64,000 nucleotides of DNA from Bin5 sp965242905. GTDB taxonomy: Bacteria > Chloroflexota > Anaerolineae > Caldilineales > Caldilineaceae. The notes below the pieces were generated by a model. It worked only from the letters and a program-made list of their open reading frames with translations, was not told the origin of the DNA and did not search any database. Shown in pieces: positions 8,770-17,105 of the stretch; the first letter of the stretch is position 1; each line of letters starts with the position of its first letter. The stretch covers positions 1,364,001 to 1,428,000 of the forward strand of contig CBDETM010000002.1 of the NCBI GenBank assembly GCA_965242905.1. Reading direction: 5' to 3'. Both the position numbers and the translations under genes were made by a program.

Positions 8770-10959
8770 ATGACTGCACCCAGCGATTATCGACATGTAT
8801 CTTACTCGTGGGACGATGAAGTCGCGGCCGGTCTCGATCCGGTCGGGCGTCTTGTTTACCGTTCCAATCTACTGGGGCAGGACCTGCGCATCACCAATAC
8901 GGGTGGAGGCAATACGTCCTCCAAGTATATGGAGACCGACCCTCTGACAGGCGAGAAGGTTGAGGTGCTGTGGGTCAAGGGATCGGGCGGGGACCTGCGC
9001 ACTTCGAAGCGGGAGAATTTTTCGTCGCTGTACATGGACAAGATCCGGCAGCTGCGGGCGATTTATGACGCGGCCGACGAGAAGGGGGTCAAGACGCCTA
9101 TCGAAGACGAGATGGTGGGGAAGTATCTTCACTGCGTATACGACCTGAACCCGCGGGCTTCATCGATCGACACGCCGCTGCACGCGTTTATCCCCGCCGC
9201 TATCGTGGACCATACGCATCCCAACGCGGTTATCGCGATTGCCGCGGCCGAGGATGGAGAGGCGCTGACGGCGGAGATTTTCGGTGATCAGCTGGGTTGG
9301 GTGGACTGGCAGCGGCCGGGCTTCGATCTGGGGCTGGTGATGGGTGAGGCGGCGGAGGCCAACCCGGCGATGGAAGGCATTATGATGGGCGGTCACGGGC
9401 TGATCAACTGGGCCGGGGACGACAAGGCCTGTTACGAATTGAGCCTGGATATTATCGAGAAGGCGGCCCTGTATATTGAGAGCCGGGACAAGGGGGCAGA
9501 GACTTTTGGCGGTCAGAAGTATGCAGCGCTTGGAGATGGCGAGCGGGAGGCGCTGCTGGCGGCGTTGCTGCCGGCGCTGCGGGGCATGGTCAGCCAGGAG
9601 AATGTTTTTGTGGGCACGGTGCAGGCGGACGAGGCGATATTGCGCTTCGTGAATAGCCATGACGCGGCCCGGCTGGCGGAGTTGGGGACGTCCTGTCCCG
9701 ATCATTTCCTGCGGACCAAGATCAAGCCACTCTACGTGAACTGGGATCCGGAGACGAAGGATGTGGATGCGCTGCTGGGGAAGTTGGCGAGCGGGCTGGC
9801 CGAGTACCGGCAGGACTACGCCGACTACTACGACGCGCACAAGCATCCGGATTCGCCGGCAATGCGGGACCCGAACCCGACGGTGATCCTGATTCCGGGC
9901 GTGGGGATGATCGCGTGGGGGAAGAATAAGAGTGAGAGCCGGGTGACGGCGGAGTTCTACAACTGCGCGGTGGAAGTGATGCGGGGCGCGGAGACTGTCA
10001 GCAAGTACATTGCGCTGCCGAAGCAGGAGGCTTTCGATATCGAGTACTGGTTGCTGGAGGAGGCGAAGCTGAGGCGGATGCCACCGGAGCAGGAGCTGGC
10101 GCGCAACGTGGTTGTGGTGGTCGGCGCGGGGAGCGGCATCGGGAGGGCGATTGCGCACCGGGTGGCGAAGGAGGGTGCGCATGTGGTGTGTGCGGACCTG
10201 AACGCGGAGGCGGCGCAGGCGACGGCGGATGAGTTGACCGGCATCTATGGGGTCGGCATCGGCGTCGCGGGTACGGGCATCTCGGCGTGCGGGCCGGCGA
10301 TTGGGCTGGGAGTGGATGCGGGCGACAGGGCCAGTGTGCAGGCTCTCTTCCACCAGACGCTGCTGGCCTATGGCGGCATCGACCATCTGGTTATTACGGC
10401 GGGTTACTACTATCCACCGGATGCGAGCGGCCAGATTCCGGATGAGAAGTGGGACACGACGTTCGACGTGAACGTCAAAGGGGCATATATTGTTGCGGAC
10501 GAAGCGCGCAAGATTTGGGAGGCGCAGGGGCTGCCGGGCTCGCTGGTGATCGCGACGAGTGTCAACGGGGCGGTGGCCAAGAAGGGGTCGCTGGCGTACG
10601 ACACGAGCAAGGCGGCGGCCAACCATCTTGTGCGGGAGCTGGCGATTGAGTTGGCGCCGAATGTGCGGGTCAACGGGCTGGCTCCGGCGACGGTTGTGAC
10701 GGGCAGCTCGATGTTCCCGCGGGAGCGGGTCATATCGGGGTTGCAGAAGTACGGGCTGCCGTTCGAAGAGTGGGAGGAGACAGAGGCGCTGCGGGACCGT
10801 TTGGCGGCGTTCTATGCTGAGCGGACCCTGACGAAGCAGGCGATTCTGCCGGAGGACCAGGCCGAGGCGGCGTATCTGCTGCTGAGCGGGGCGCTGGCGA
10901 AGACGACTGGGCAGATTCTCAACGTAGACGGCGGGCTGGTGGAAGCGTTTCTGCGCTAG
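8770..10959 (+). CDS. Bifunctional class II aldolase / short-chain dehydrogenase (rhamnulose-1-phosphate aldolase fusion type)
   Basis: 729 residues, the usual length of RhaE-type fusions. The N-terminal half is a class II aldolase/adducin domain with the zinc-site motif DHTHPNAV (~147) and MGGHGLINW (~206). The C-terminal half is an SDR with GAGSGIG (~452), NAD(P)-fold segments and the YDTSK catalytic motif (~609). In known systems the aldolase cleaves rhamnulose-1-phosphate to lactaldehyde and DHAP, and the dehydrogenase oxidises the lactaldehyde. GGGAG lies 8 bases before the ATG. No rhamnose isomerase or kinase is nearby, so a related deoxysugar is possible. An amidase gene follows. Confidence 0.9.
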   Translation: MTAPSDYRHVSYSWDDEVAAGLDPVGRLVYRSNLLGQDLRITNTGGGNTSSKYMETDPLTGEKVEVLWVKGSGGDLRTSKRENFSSLYMDKIRQLRAIYDAADEKGVKTPIEDEMVGKYLHCVYDLNPRASSIDTPLHAFIPAAIVDHTHPNAVIAIAAAEDGEALTAEIFGDQLGWVDWQRPGFDLGLVMGEAAEANPAMEGIMMGGHGLINWAGDDKACYELSLDIIEKAALYIESRDKGAETFGGQKYAALGDGEREALLAALLPALRGMVSQENVFVGTVQADEAILRFVNSHDAARLAELGTSCPDHFLRTKIKPLYVNWDPETKDVDALLGKLASGLAEYRQDYADYYDAHKHPDSPAMRDPNPTVILIPGVGMIAWGKNKSESRVTAEFYNCAVEVMRGAETVSKYIALPKQEAFDIEYWLLEEAKLRRMPPEQELARNVVVVVGAGSGIGRAIAHRVAKEGAHVVCADLNAEAAQATADELTGIYGVGIGVAGTGISACGPAIGLGVDAGDRASVQALFHQTLLAYGGIDHLVITAGYYYPPDASGQIPDEKWDTTFDVNVKGAYIVADEARKIWEAQGLPGSLVIATSVNGAVAKKGSLAYDTSKAAANHLVRELAIELAPNVRVNGLAPATVVTGSSMFPRERVISGLQKYGLPFEEWEETEALRDRLAAFYAERTLTKQAILPEDQAEAAYLLLSGALAKTTGQILNVDGGLVEAFLR

Positions 10960-11035
10960 CGGACCGGATCGAGTGGCTGGGCCGACGGCAGTAGCGAACA
11001 GGAAGATCAATGATGGCGACACCGGAGAATATTTG

Positions 11036-12331
11036 ATGCCTGAAAGAGAATTTCCAAGCCCGGCTGCGCTGCGTAGCGGCGAGAGCGATCTGGTTGCGTA
11101 TGTCCAAGAGGTCTGCGACCGCATTGACGCTGAGGACTCGCTCATCCAGGCGTTGCTGCCGGAGCCGGGGCGACGCCCGCGGCTGACGCGTGAGGCCGAA
11201 GCGCTGCTGGCCCGCTTCCCTGATCCGGCGCAGCGGCCGCCTTTGTTCGGGCTGCTTGTGGGTGTGAAGGACTTTTTTCGCGTGGATGGGTTTCCCACGA
11301 AGGCCGGTTCGAAGCTGCCGGCGGAGCTGTTCGAGGGGGTGGAATCGGATGTGGTGACGCGCCTGAAGCGGAACGGCGCGCTGATCGCGGGCAAGACTGT
11401 GACGACAGAGTTCGCGTACTTTCAGCCGGGGCCGACGCGGAACCCGCATAACACTGAACATACGCCGGGCGGCTCGAGCAGCGGTTCGGCCGCGGGTGTG
11501 GCAGCGGGGTTCTTTCCGCTGGCGCTGGGCACGCAGACGATTGGCTCGGTCATACGGCCGGCGGCGTTCTGCGGGATCATTGGCTTCAAGCCCAGTTATG
11601 ACAGGATTGATACGGCTGGGATGCTTTTCTTCTCGAAGTCTGTGGACCATGCGGGGCTATTCAGCCAGGATGTGGCGACGATGAAGCTGGCATGCTCAGC
11701 GCTGCTGGGAAGTTGGGATGACAGCGCGGGTGCGCCTCCCGACGGTCTGCCGGCACTGGCGGTCCCGGACGGCCCCTATCTAGAAGAGGCCGAGGAGGCC
11801 GGTTTGCAGCAGTTCGAGGAGACGCTGGACAGGTTAGCTGCTGAGGGGTTCCGTGTCGAACGCGTTCCGTTCTTCCCGAACTATGCCGATCTTAACGTGC
11901 GCCACCGCCGTTTGACTGCTGTCGAAGTGGCAGAGGTGCATAGGGAGTGGTACAAGGCGTATTCGGACCGGTATAGCGTGCATATGCACGAGATCATGGA
12001 GACGGGGACGACGGTCACGGACGAGGAACGGGACGGGATACGCGCTGACCAGCTGCGATTGCGGCACAAGATGAAGGAGGCGCTTCTCGCTTGCGGGGCC
12101 GACCTGTGGATCGCGCCGGCTGCGCCGGGCCCTGCGCCGTATGGAATCCATTCGACCGGCAACCCGATCATGAATCTGCCGTGGACGAACGCGGGTGTGC
12201 CGGCGCTGGCGGTTCCGACGGGTGAGGCTGAAGGCGGTCTGCCGCTGGGTGTGCAGTTCTGCGCGCCGTTCGGGGCGGATGAGCGGTTGCTGGCGTGGGG
12301 AGAGGCGATAGAAGGGTTGGTGAGAGGATAG
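11036..12331 (+). CDS. Amidase (amidase signature family)
   Basis: 431 residues. The signature-family Ser-cisSer-Lys triad is visible: Lys in VGVKDFF (~79), the Gly/Ser-rich GGSSSGSAAG (~144), and the nucleophile Ser in TIGSVIRPAAFCG (~168). I chose the ATG at 11036 because GGAG lies 8 bases upstream; the longer frame from 10973 adds an unlikely 21 residues. It hydrolyses an amide bond of unknown substrate. GatA is unlikely because no gatB or gatC is present and the context is catabolic. It follows the aldolase fusion and leads directly into the Kelch gene 4 bases later. Confidence 0.88.
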   Translation: MPEREFPSPAALRSGESDLVAYVQEVCDRIDAEDSLIQALLPEPGRRPRLTREAEALLARFPDPAQRPPLFGLLVGVKDFFRVDGFPTKAGSKLPAELFEGVESDVVTRLKRNGALIAGKTVTTEFAYFQPGPTRNPHNTEHTPGGSSSGSAAGVAAGFFPLALGTQTIGSVIRPAAFCGIIGFKPSYDRIDTAGMLFFSKSVDHAGLFSQDVATMKLACSALLGSWDDSAGAPPDGLPALAVPDGPYLEEAEEAGLQQFEETLDRLAAEGFRVERVPFFPNYADLNVRHRRLTAVEVAEVHREWYKAYSDRYSVHMHEIMETGTTVTDEERDGIRADQLRLRHKMKEALLACGADLWIAPAAPGPAPYGIHSTGNPIMNLPWTNAGVPALAVPTGEAEGGLPLGVQFCAPFGADERLLAWGEAIEGLVRG

Positions 12332-12335
12332 GACA

Positions 12336-13340
12336 ATGAAAAGATTTCCTGCAGCCGCGGTGTCTGTTTTGCAGACGGCCGCGGCTGTTCTGCTTCTGGG
12401 GGCCTGTGCGGCGGGTCAGTTTCCAGCCCAGCCTTCGCCCGCGGAGGCTCCCACGGCTGTAGCGGATGACGGGTCGGAACGGGTAGGCATTTGGCAGAGC
12501 GGCGCGGCGATGCCGACGGCGCGCTCGGAGATGCGGGTGGCGGTTGTAGATGGGATCTTCTACGTGCCGGGCGGGTTTGGCGGTTTGACCAGTTTTGAGG
12601 CGTACGATCCGGCGAGCGACAGCTGGACGGAGTTGGCGCCGATGCCGGAACCGGCGCACCATATGATGGTGACCGGCTACGATGGCAAGGTCTATGTTTT
12701 TGGCGGGGGGCCGGACTTGAGCTGGCAGGCAACGGCATCGATCCTGGTCTACGATCCGGCGACCGACGCGTGGACGGAGTCCGGTCTGATGCCGGAGCGG
12801 CGCATGAGCGGGGAAGCGGTGTTGTTGGGGGATTTCATTTATCTGGTGGGCGGCACTGGGGGTACGACGGCACTGCTTCGGTTTGATCCGGAGGAGGAGT
12901 CGTGGGCGGTTTTGCCGGGTCCGGCGCAGTCGCGCGAGCATGTGGCGGCGGTGGCGTTCAACGACGAGTTGTGGGTCATCGGTGGACGTTGGGGCGGGAC
13001 GGGCGCGCTGGCGACGGTGGAGATATTCAGTCCGGACAGTGGTGCGTGGCGGGACGGTCCGGATATGATCGAGGCGCGCAGCGGGTTCGGTGCGGCGGTG
13101 GTGGGCGGCCGGATCGTGGTGGCGGGCGGCGAGATATTGGGAACGCGTCCGTGGACGGCGCTGGCCAGCGCGGAGGTGTATGACGGGGAGTCGGGCGCGT
13201 GGACGCTTTTGCCTGAGCTGCCGGCGGGCATTCATGGGATGCCTGTGGTGGGTTACGGGGGGACGGCGTTTGTTCTTGGGGGGTCGGACCGGGCTGGTGG
13301 GATTGATAATCGAGGGCGTGTGTTGAATTTGAGCCCGTAG
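12336..13340 (+). CDS. Kelch-repeat lipoprotein
   Basis: 334 residues. A lipoprotein signal (lipobox LLGACAAG, Cys at ~26) is followed by about six Kelch repeats of ~48 residues. Each has an aromatic-D-P-x-x-D-x-W motif (AYDPASDSWTEL, VYDPATDAWTES, RFDPEEESWAVL, IFSPDSGAWRDG, VYDGESGAWTLL) with paired Gly residues between. This builds a beta-propeller anchored outside the membrane, of binding or enzymatic role unknown. It is 4 bases after the amidase gene, so probably co-transcribed. Confidence 0.88.
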   Translation: MKRFPAAAVSVLQTAAAVLLLGACAAGQFPAQPSPAEAPTAVADDGSERVGIWQSGAAMPTARSEMRVAVVDGIFYVPGGFGGLTSFEAYDPASDSWTELAPMPEPAHHMMVTGYDGKVYVFGGGPDLSWQATASILVYDPATDAWTESGLMPERRMSGEAVLLGDFIYLVGGTGGTTALLRFDPEEESWAVLPGPAQSREHVAAVAFNDELWVIGGRWGGTGALATVEIFSPDSGAWRDGPDMIEARSGFGAAVVGGRIVVAGGEILGTRPWTALASAEVYDGESGAWTLLPELPAGIHGMPVVGYGGTAFVLGGSDRAGGIDNRGRVLNLSP

Positions 13341-13368
13341 GGAAGCAGCCTGAAGTATCTGGTTTCGC

Positions 13369-13605
13369 TGACAGTTTGGGAAGGCCGTTCAGAACTCCAT
13401 TAAAGCAGAAAGCCTACAGACCTGTAATGGTTTTTCTCGCTTGCGCGTTGCGATAAACAGAACTGATTTATCCGCGAAGGCACGCGAAGGGGCGCGAAGA
13501 ACACCTTGCTGTCCGCGGAGGACGCGGAGAACACAAAGAGCGTATCGGGTTTTCTTCGCGTGGCCGCTCGGCCTTTCGGGGATCAGCCGGACTTTGCACC
13601 TGGAA
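13369..13605. repeat. Dispersed 'GCGAAGG' intergenic repeat, copy 1
   Basis: Begins about 30 bases after the Kelch stop. Shared with copies at 20942 and 24548: a GGAAGGCCnTTCAGAA start, a GATAAACAGAAC segment, then TATCCGCGAAGGCACGCGAAG with short iterations of GCGAAGG and CGCGGAG, and a tail with TTTTCTTCGC. It is non-coding. All three copies lie directly upstream of genes in the 13.7-25.9 kb catabolic island. Confidence 0.65.
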
Positions 13606-13718
13606 GCCGCTGTTCTGAACCATGTAAACGAGCCCGAGTACATTTCTTCTGCCAACTGAGTTGAGCAGGAGGTTGGTACGACCTTCGCCTCCTGCTACGT
13701 CCAAGGAGAACCATAGCC

Positions 13719-14774
13719 ATGTTCCCGGACCTGCAACCTGGTGACTACCAGCCCGATCTGCCCTCTGATCTGGGCTATGGCATTGGCTTCATCGGATGCG
13801 GCAACATCGTCCTTCGATCGCAGATGCCCGCTTACAAGAGGGCGGGCTACCGCGTGGTGGCTTGTTGCGATAAGACGGTTGAGAAGGCGCGCAATATAGC
13901 AGCCAATTTCGACAATCCCCTGGTTACAGCCTACGCGGATGAACTGCTTTCGCATCCTGATGTGCAGATCGTTGATCTGGCGGTACACGCTTACCAACGT
14001 CTGCCTCTGGTCGAGAAGATCGCAGCTGCTGGCAAGCACATCTTTTCGCAAAAACCCCTGGCTCCCAGCTTGGGCGAGGCGGAGCGTATTGTTGAGATAT
14101 GCCGCGACGCCGGGGTGACGCTAATGGTCAATCACCAGGCGCGTTGGGCGCCGCCACACCGAGCGCTGAGGCTCCTGGTCGAACAGGGCGTGTTGGGGCA
14201 TGTCTACGCCGTTACTCACTTTCATCGGGCCTATCAGGACTATGGCTGGTACGCCGAGCATGAGGATTTCAACATCGTCGATCATGGTATCCACTATGTT
14301 GATTTGAGCCGCTACTTCAGTGGTCACACACCGCTGCGGGTGAAGGCGACAACCACGATGGTGCCGGGCCAGAATGCGGTTTCCCCGATGATCTATACGA
14401 TCCTTTTTGAATATGAGGAGTCGGCCCAGGTCATGACGACCCTGCACTTTAACAACATCGTTTCGGCGCCTGCTCTGCATGATCATCTGTGGTTCCTGGA
14501 TGGCACACGGGGGAGCGCGCTGCTCAGCAATCCCATGGGCACGGCCAAGTTAAGCGTGTCGTTGAAGGATTCGCCGGAGCAGGTCCAGACTTACGAAATC
14601 GCGGGCACCTGGGGATACGAGGGCTTCGCGGGTTCGATGGGAGAGATGTTGCGCGCTATGGAAGAGGGGCGCGAGCCGGAATGTACAGGCCGCGACAACC
14701 TGGATAGCATACGCATGGCCGTTGCGGCAGTGGAAAGTTCCAATTCGGGCGAAAGCGTAGAATTAAGCCGGTAG
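13719..14774 (+). CDS. Gfo/Idh/MocA-family oxidoreductase, copy 1
   Basis: 351 residues. The NAD(P) dinucleotide-binding start GIGFIGCGNI lies at about 21-30, the QKP form of the EKP motif at about 113 (SQKPLAPS), and the C-terminal sheet domain contains HFHRAYQDYGWYAEHEDFN. Members oxidise or rearrange sugars and inositols using NAD(P). AAGGAGAA precedes the ATG. The gene is duplicated at 24823 with the same length, no gaps, and by eye about four in five residues identical. A TIM-barrel isomerase-like gene follows 48 bases later, a pairing common in sugar catabolism. Confidence 0.9.
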   Translation: MFPDLQPGDYQPDLPSDLGYGIGFIGCGNIVLRSQMPAYKRAGYRVVACCDKTVEKARNIAANFDNPLVTAYADELLSHPDVQIVDLAVHAYQRLPLVEKIAAAGKHIFSQKPLAPSLGEAERIVEICRDAGVTLMVNHQARWAPPHRALRLLVEQGVLGHVYAVTHFHRAYQDYGWYAEHEDFNIVDHGIHYVDLSRYFSGHTPLRVKATTTMVPGQNAVSPMIYTILFEYEESAQVMTTLHFNNIVSAPALHDHLWFLDGTRGSALLSNPMGTAKLSVSLKDSPEQVQTYEIAGTWGYEGFAGSMGEMLRAMEEGREPECTGRDNLDSIRMAVAAVESSNSGESVELSR

Positions 14775-14822
14775 GGAGCCCGGTATTGCCTCCAGGAAGA
14801 CGGCAGACAGGAGCGTCATGCC

Positions 14823-15647
14823 ATGCGGATTTGCAGTGGCTTCTATCGCTGGTCTCAACATTACGGATGGCACTTTCTGACGGAGCGGATTGACGAGGTT
14901 GCGGCCGGCCTGGCCCGGGCGGGCTACGCCTACTTTGAAGGGCTTCTCGATCCGTTAGAGGGAGAAGGGGACTGGGCAAGTTGCTGGCAGGCGGCTCTGG
15001 ACAGGCATGGGGTGCGGCTGGCGGGGTCATACGTGCATGCGTTGGTGCATGAACCTGGCACACAGGCGCAGTCGATCGAAACAATTGTTGCGAGAGCGCG
15101 GTTGTTGCTACCGATGGGGGCAGAGTTTATCAATGCCAATCCTCAACCGATTGGGGTGCGCAAGACCGACGAGATGCTGGCAGTGCAGGCCGAGGGATTC
15201 GCTCTGCTGGGCGATGCATTAAGGGGTGAGGGCTTACGTCTCGTTGTGCATCATCATTTGCCCGAACTGACCGAAAACGGTCGTGAGCTGCGCCACCTGC
15301 TGGAGCACACGGACGCAAGGGACGTGGGTCTGACAGTAGATGCCGATTGGATGTGCCGAGGCGGCCAGGATGCGGGGGCGTGGATTCGGGAATACGCGTC
15401 CAGGCTTGAAATTGTGGAGCTGCGGAGTTCCAGTCGGGGCATTTGGGATGAAGTTTTGGGAGATGGCGACCCCGATTGCCAGGAGCTGGCACAGTTGCTA
15501 GACGAGGTGAGCTTTGACGGTTGGCTCATGGTCGAGCTGGCGCGTGAAGAAGGTACTCCTCACACAGTTGATCTGGTCCAGGCTCACGCGCATAGTCTGG
15601 AATATGTGCGCGAAATCTTTGGTGTACACTGCCAGGTTGTTGCCTGA
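14823..15647 (+). CDS. Sugar-phosphate isomerase/epimerase-like TIM-barrel protein
   Basis: 274 residues resembling the AP-endonuclease-2/xylose-isomerase-like barrel. The probable metal-site strands include FEGLLDP (~39), LVVHHHLPE (~139), VGLTVDADWM (~165) and the terminal GWLMVELARE (~237). AGGAG lies 9 bases before the ATG. It is translated just after the oxidoreductase gene, which suggests the two act on the same sugar-like compound. The exact reaction cannot be read from the sequence. Confidence 0.82.
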   Translation: MRICSGFYRWSQHYGWHFLTERIDEVAAGLARAGYAYFEGLLDPLEGEGDWASCWQAALDRHGVRLAGSYVHALVHEPGTQAQSIETIVARARLLLPMGAEFINANPQPIGVRKTDEMLAVQAEGFALLGDALRGEGLRLVVHHHLPELTENGRELRHLLEHTDARDVGLTVDADWMCRGGQDAGAWIREYASRLEIVELRSSSRGIWDEVLGDGDPDCQELAQLLDEVSFDGWLMVELAREEGTPHTVDLVQAHAHSLEYVREIFGVHCQVVA

Positions 15648-15813
15648 CAAGTTCAACTTCAGCAGAGACGCAGAGCACAGTATCTTCTGCGAAACCTGTA
15701 AATCCTCTCAGTTTTCCAGAAAAGCGGGTAATCCATATTGGGGCGAGAAGGGTCAGATGGTGAATGCGCGGTGGCGGTGGGTGATATTGTGTACCGGCTT
15801 TTGGAGAGGCGCA

Positions 15814-16131
15814 GGGCAGGCACAAGGCCTGCCCCTACGGGTCCTTTGAGGGGGATGGGGGAGGCGACGTTTGGTCGCGGGCCTGGGCAGGCACAAGGCC
15901 TGCCCCTACGGGTCCTTTGAGGGGGATGGGGGAGGCGACGTTTGGTCGCGGGCCTGGGCAGGCACAAGGCCTGCCCCTACAGGGTCTTTGAGGGGGATGG
16001 GGGAGGCGACGTTTGGACGCGGGCCTGGGCAGGCACAAGGCCTGCCCCTACGGGACTTTTGAGGGGGGAAGGGGGGGCCGAACTTTGTGGGCGGACGAGG
16101 GCAGGCACAAGGCCTGCCCCTACGGGTTTTT
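15814..16131 (+). repeat. 71 bp tandem hairpin array (about 4.5 units)
   Basis: Units start at 15814, 15885, 15956, 16027 and 16099. The first three periods are exactly 71 bases with almost no mismatches; the fourth unit is diverged and 72 long, and the fifth is partial. Each unit opens with a hairpin GGGCAGGC-acaag-GCCTGCCC, then CCTACGGG and a G-rich tract (TTTGAGGGGGATGGGGGAGG). The array is non-coding. Isolated hairpins of the same design occur at 35189 and inside the ~470 bp elements. Confidence 0.9.
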
Positions 16132-16712
16132 TGCCGGAGATTGGAACGGGGACTGACTGCAGTTTGGTTGCTAACAGAGGAGTACGAGGGGTGACCTTCA
16201 TTTTGGGATGCACGCCAGAAAAAGTGTGGTTGCGAGCCTCCCCATTTTCCCTTATTATAACGATATATTTATTTTCCCTGTAGCTGCCCAAGAATGAGTC
16301 ATAGTTAGAGGGCGCATGTTGTCAGAGGATTGCGCCAAGTGGTTGCGGCAAAATGTGTGTGCAGCCGTTTTTGCTTTCGCAATCCCTTCGAAGGTTTCCG
16401 GGATGTCCCAGCTAAGAACACGCGCTTCGGACAATATTTCATCGGAATCATGTGTTCGGAACTGCAGTGGTTAGTTGTCAGTTGTCAGGTAACTGCTAAG
16501 CCGTGTACTGTGTGCGGTCTGTTTGGGCGGAATTTACCGTAAGTATTTCTGTAGCGGGCTCGCGATGGTCATAGCGGTGAACGTTGGGCATATATGGGCG
16601 TGGCCTCGCCTGTCTTGCCTGCGCTGGCACAAACCAGGAATATGCCAGGAGGCAGGGGGAAGCGCGGGCCGACACGGGGCGGCAAATTCGTATTATCCAC
16701 ACACTGGCTACG
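16132..16712. other. Intergenic, no gene recognised
   Basis: Between the tandem array and the repeat core at 16713. It contains a short AT-rich patch (16250-16280) and one TTTTGGGATGCAC motif (16200-16212) matching the right terminus of the ~470 bp elements, perhaps a solo end. I find no supported gene. Confidence 0.4.
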
Positions 16713-16800
16713 ACGCGAGGTTGTAGGAGAGGGGGCGTTGCGGGGGCGGAGCCCCCGCACAAGGGAGGGCCGAATAGGCCCGACCGCCCAAAAAAGCGAG
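16713..16800 (+). repeat. Core fragment of the ~470 bp dispersed element (copy D)
   Basis: Contains only the GAGGTTGTAGGAGAGGGGGCG lead-in, the GCGGGGGC-GGA-GCCCCCGC hairpin and the GGGCCGAATAGGCCC motif, nearly identical to copies A-C. The terminal inverted repeats are absent, so it is a fragment or an independently mobile core. Confidence 0.7.
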
Positions 16801-17105
16801 GAGAGAGTGAAGAGGAGTGAGGAGAGAGTACTTCGCTCGCGTCGTTCAAGGTTGCGAAACGAATGTGGCCGAGTAGTCACAATCTGCAGTTTCGACGATG
16901 TGCAGCGAAGACTGATTGCGCAAATTGTCTCCTTCCGGCATGGCTAGATTGTAGAAGTCGGTCAGGCGTCCTTACATTTCAAAAGTCTTTATGGAGGTTG
17001 ATTTATATGAAGGGGGTGATAACCAGCCAAAACCAATGAGTACTCGGTACTAAACGTGTGTCGTACCTATCGCTCTCTATCTGTTCACAGAAAGGAGATC
17101 AGGAG

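Noticed and set aside
9160..11394. A 744-codon open frame on the minus strand opposite the aldolase fusion
   Set aside because: It is antisense to a well-supported gene, is rich in Arg/Pro/His as GC-rich shadow frames are, and has no recognisable domain.
11036..12331. GatA (glutamyl-tRNA amidotransferase subunit A)
   Set aside because: The signature fold fits any amidase; gatB and gatC are absent and the gene lies in a catabolic operon.
15814..16131. CRISPR array
   Set aside because: Units are contiguous 71 bp tandem copies without unique spacers, and no cas genes are nearby.
15526..16291. Several short frames in the tandem array (GAGLVPA / RHKACPY type peptides)
   Set aside because: They are periodic translations of the 71 bp repeat, in both strands, with no ribosome-binding site.
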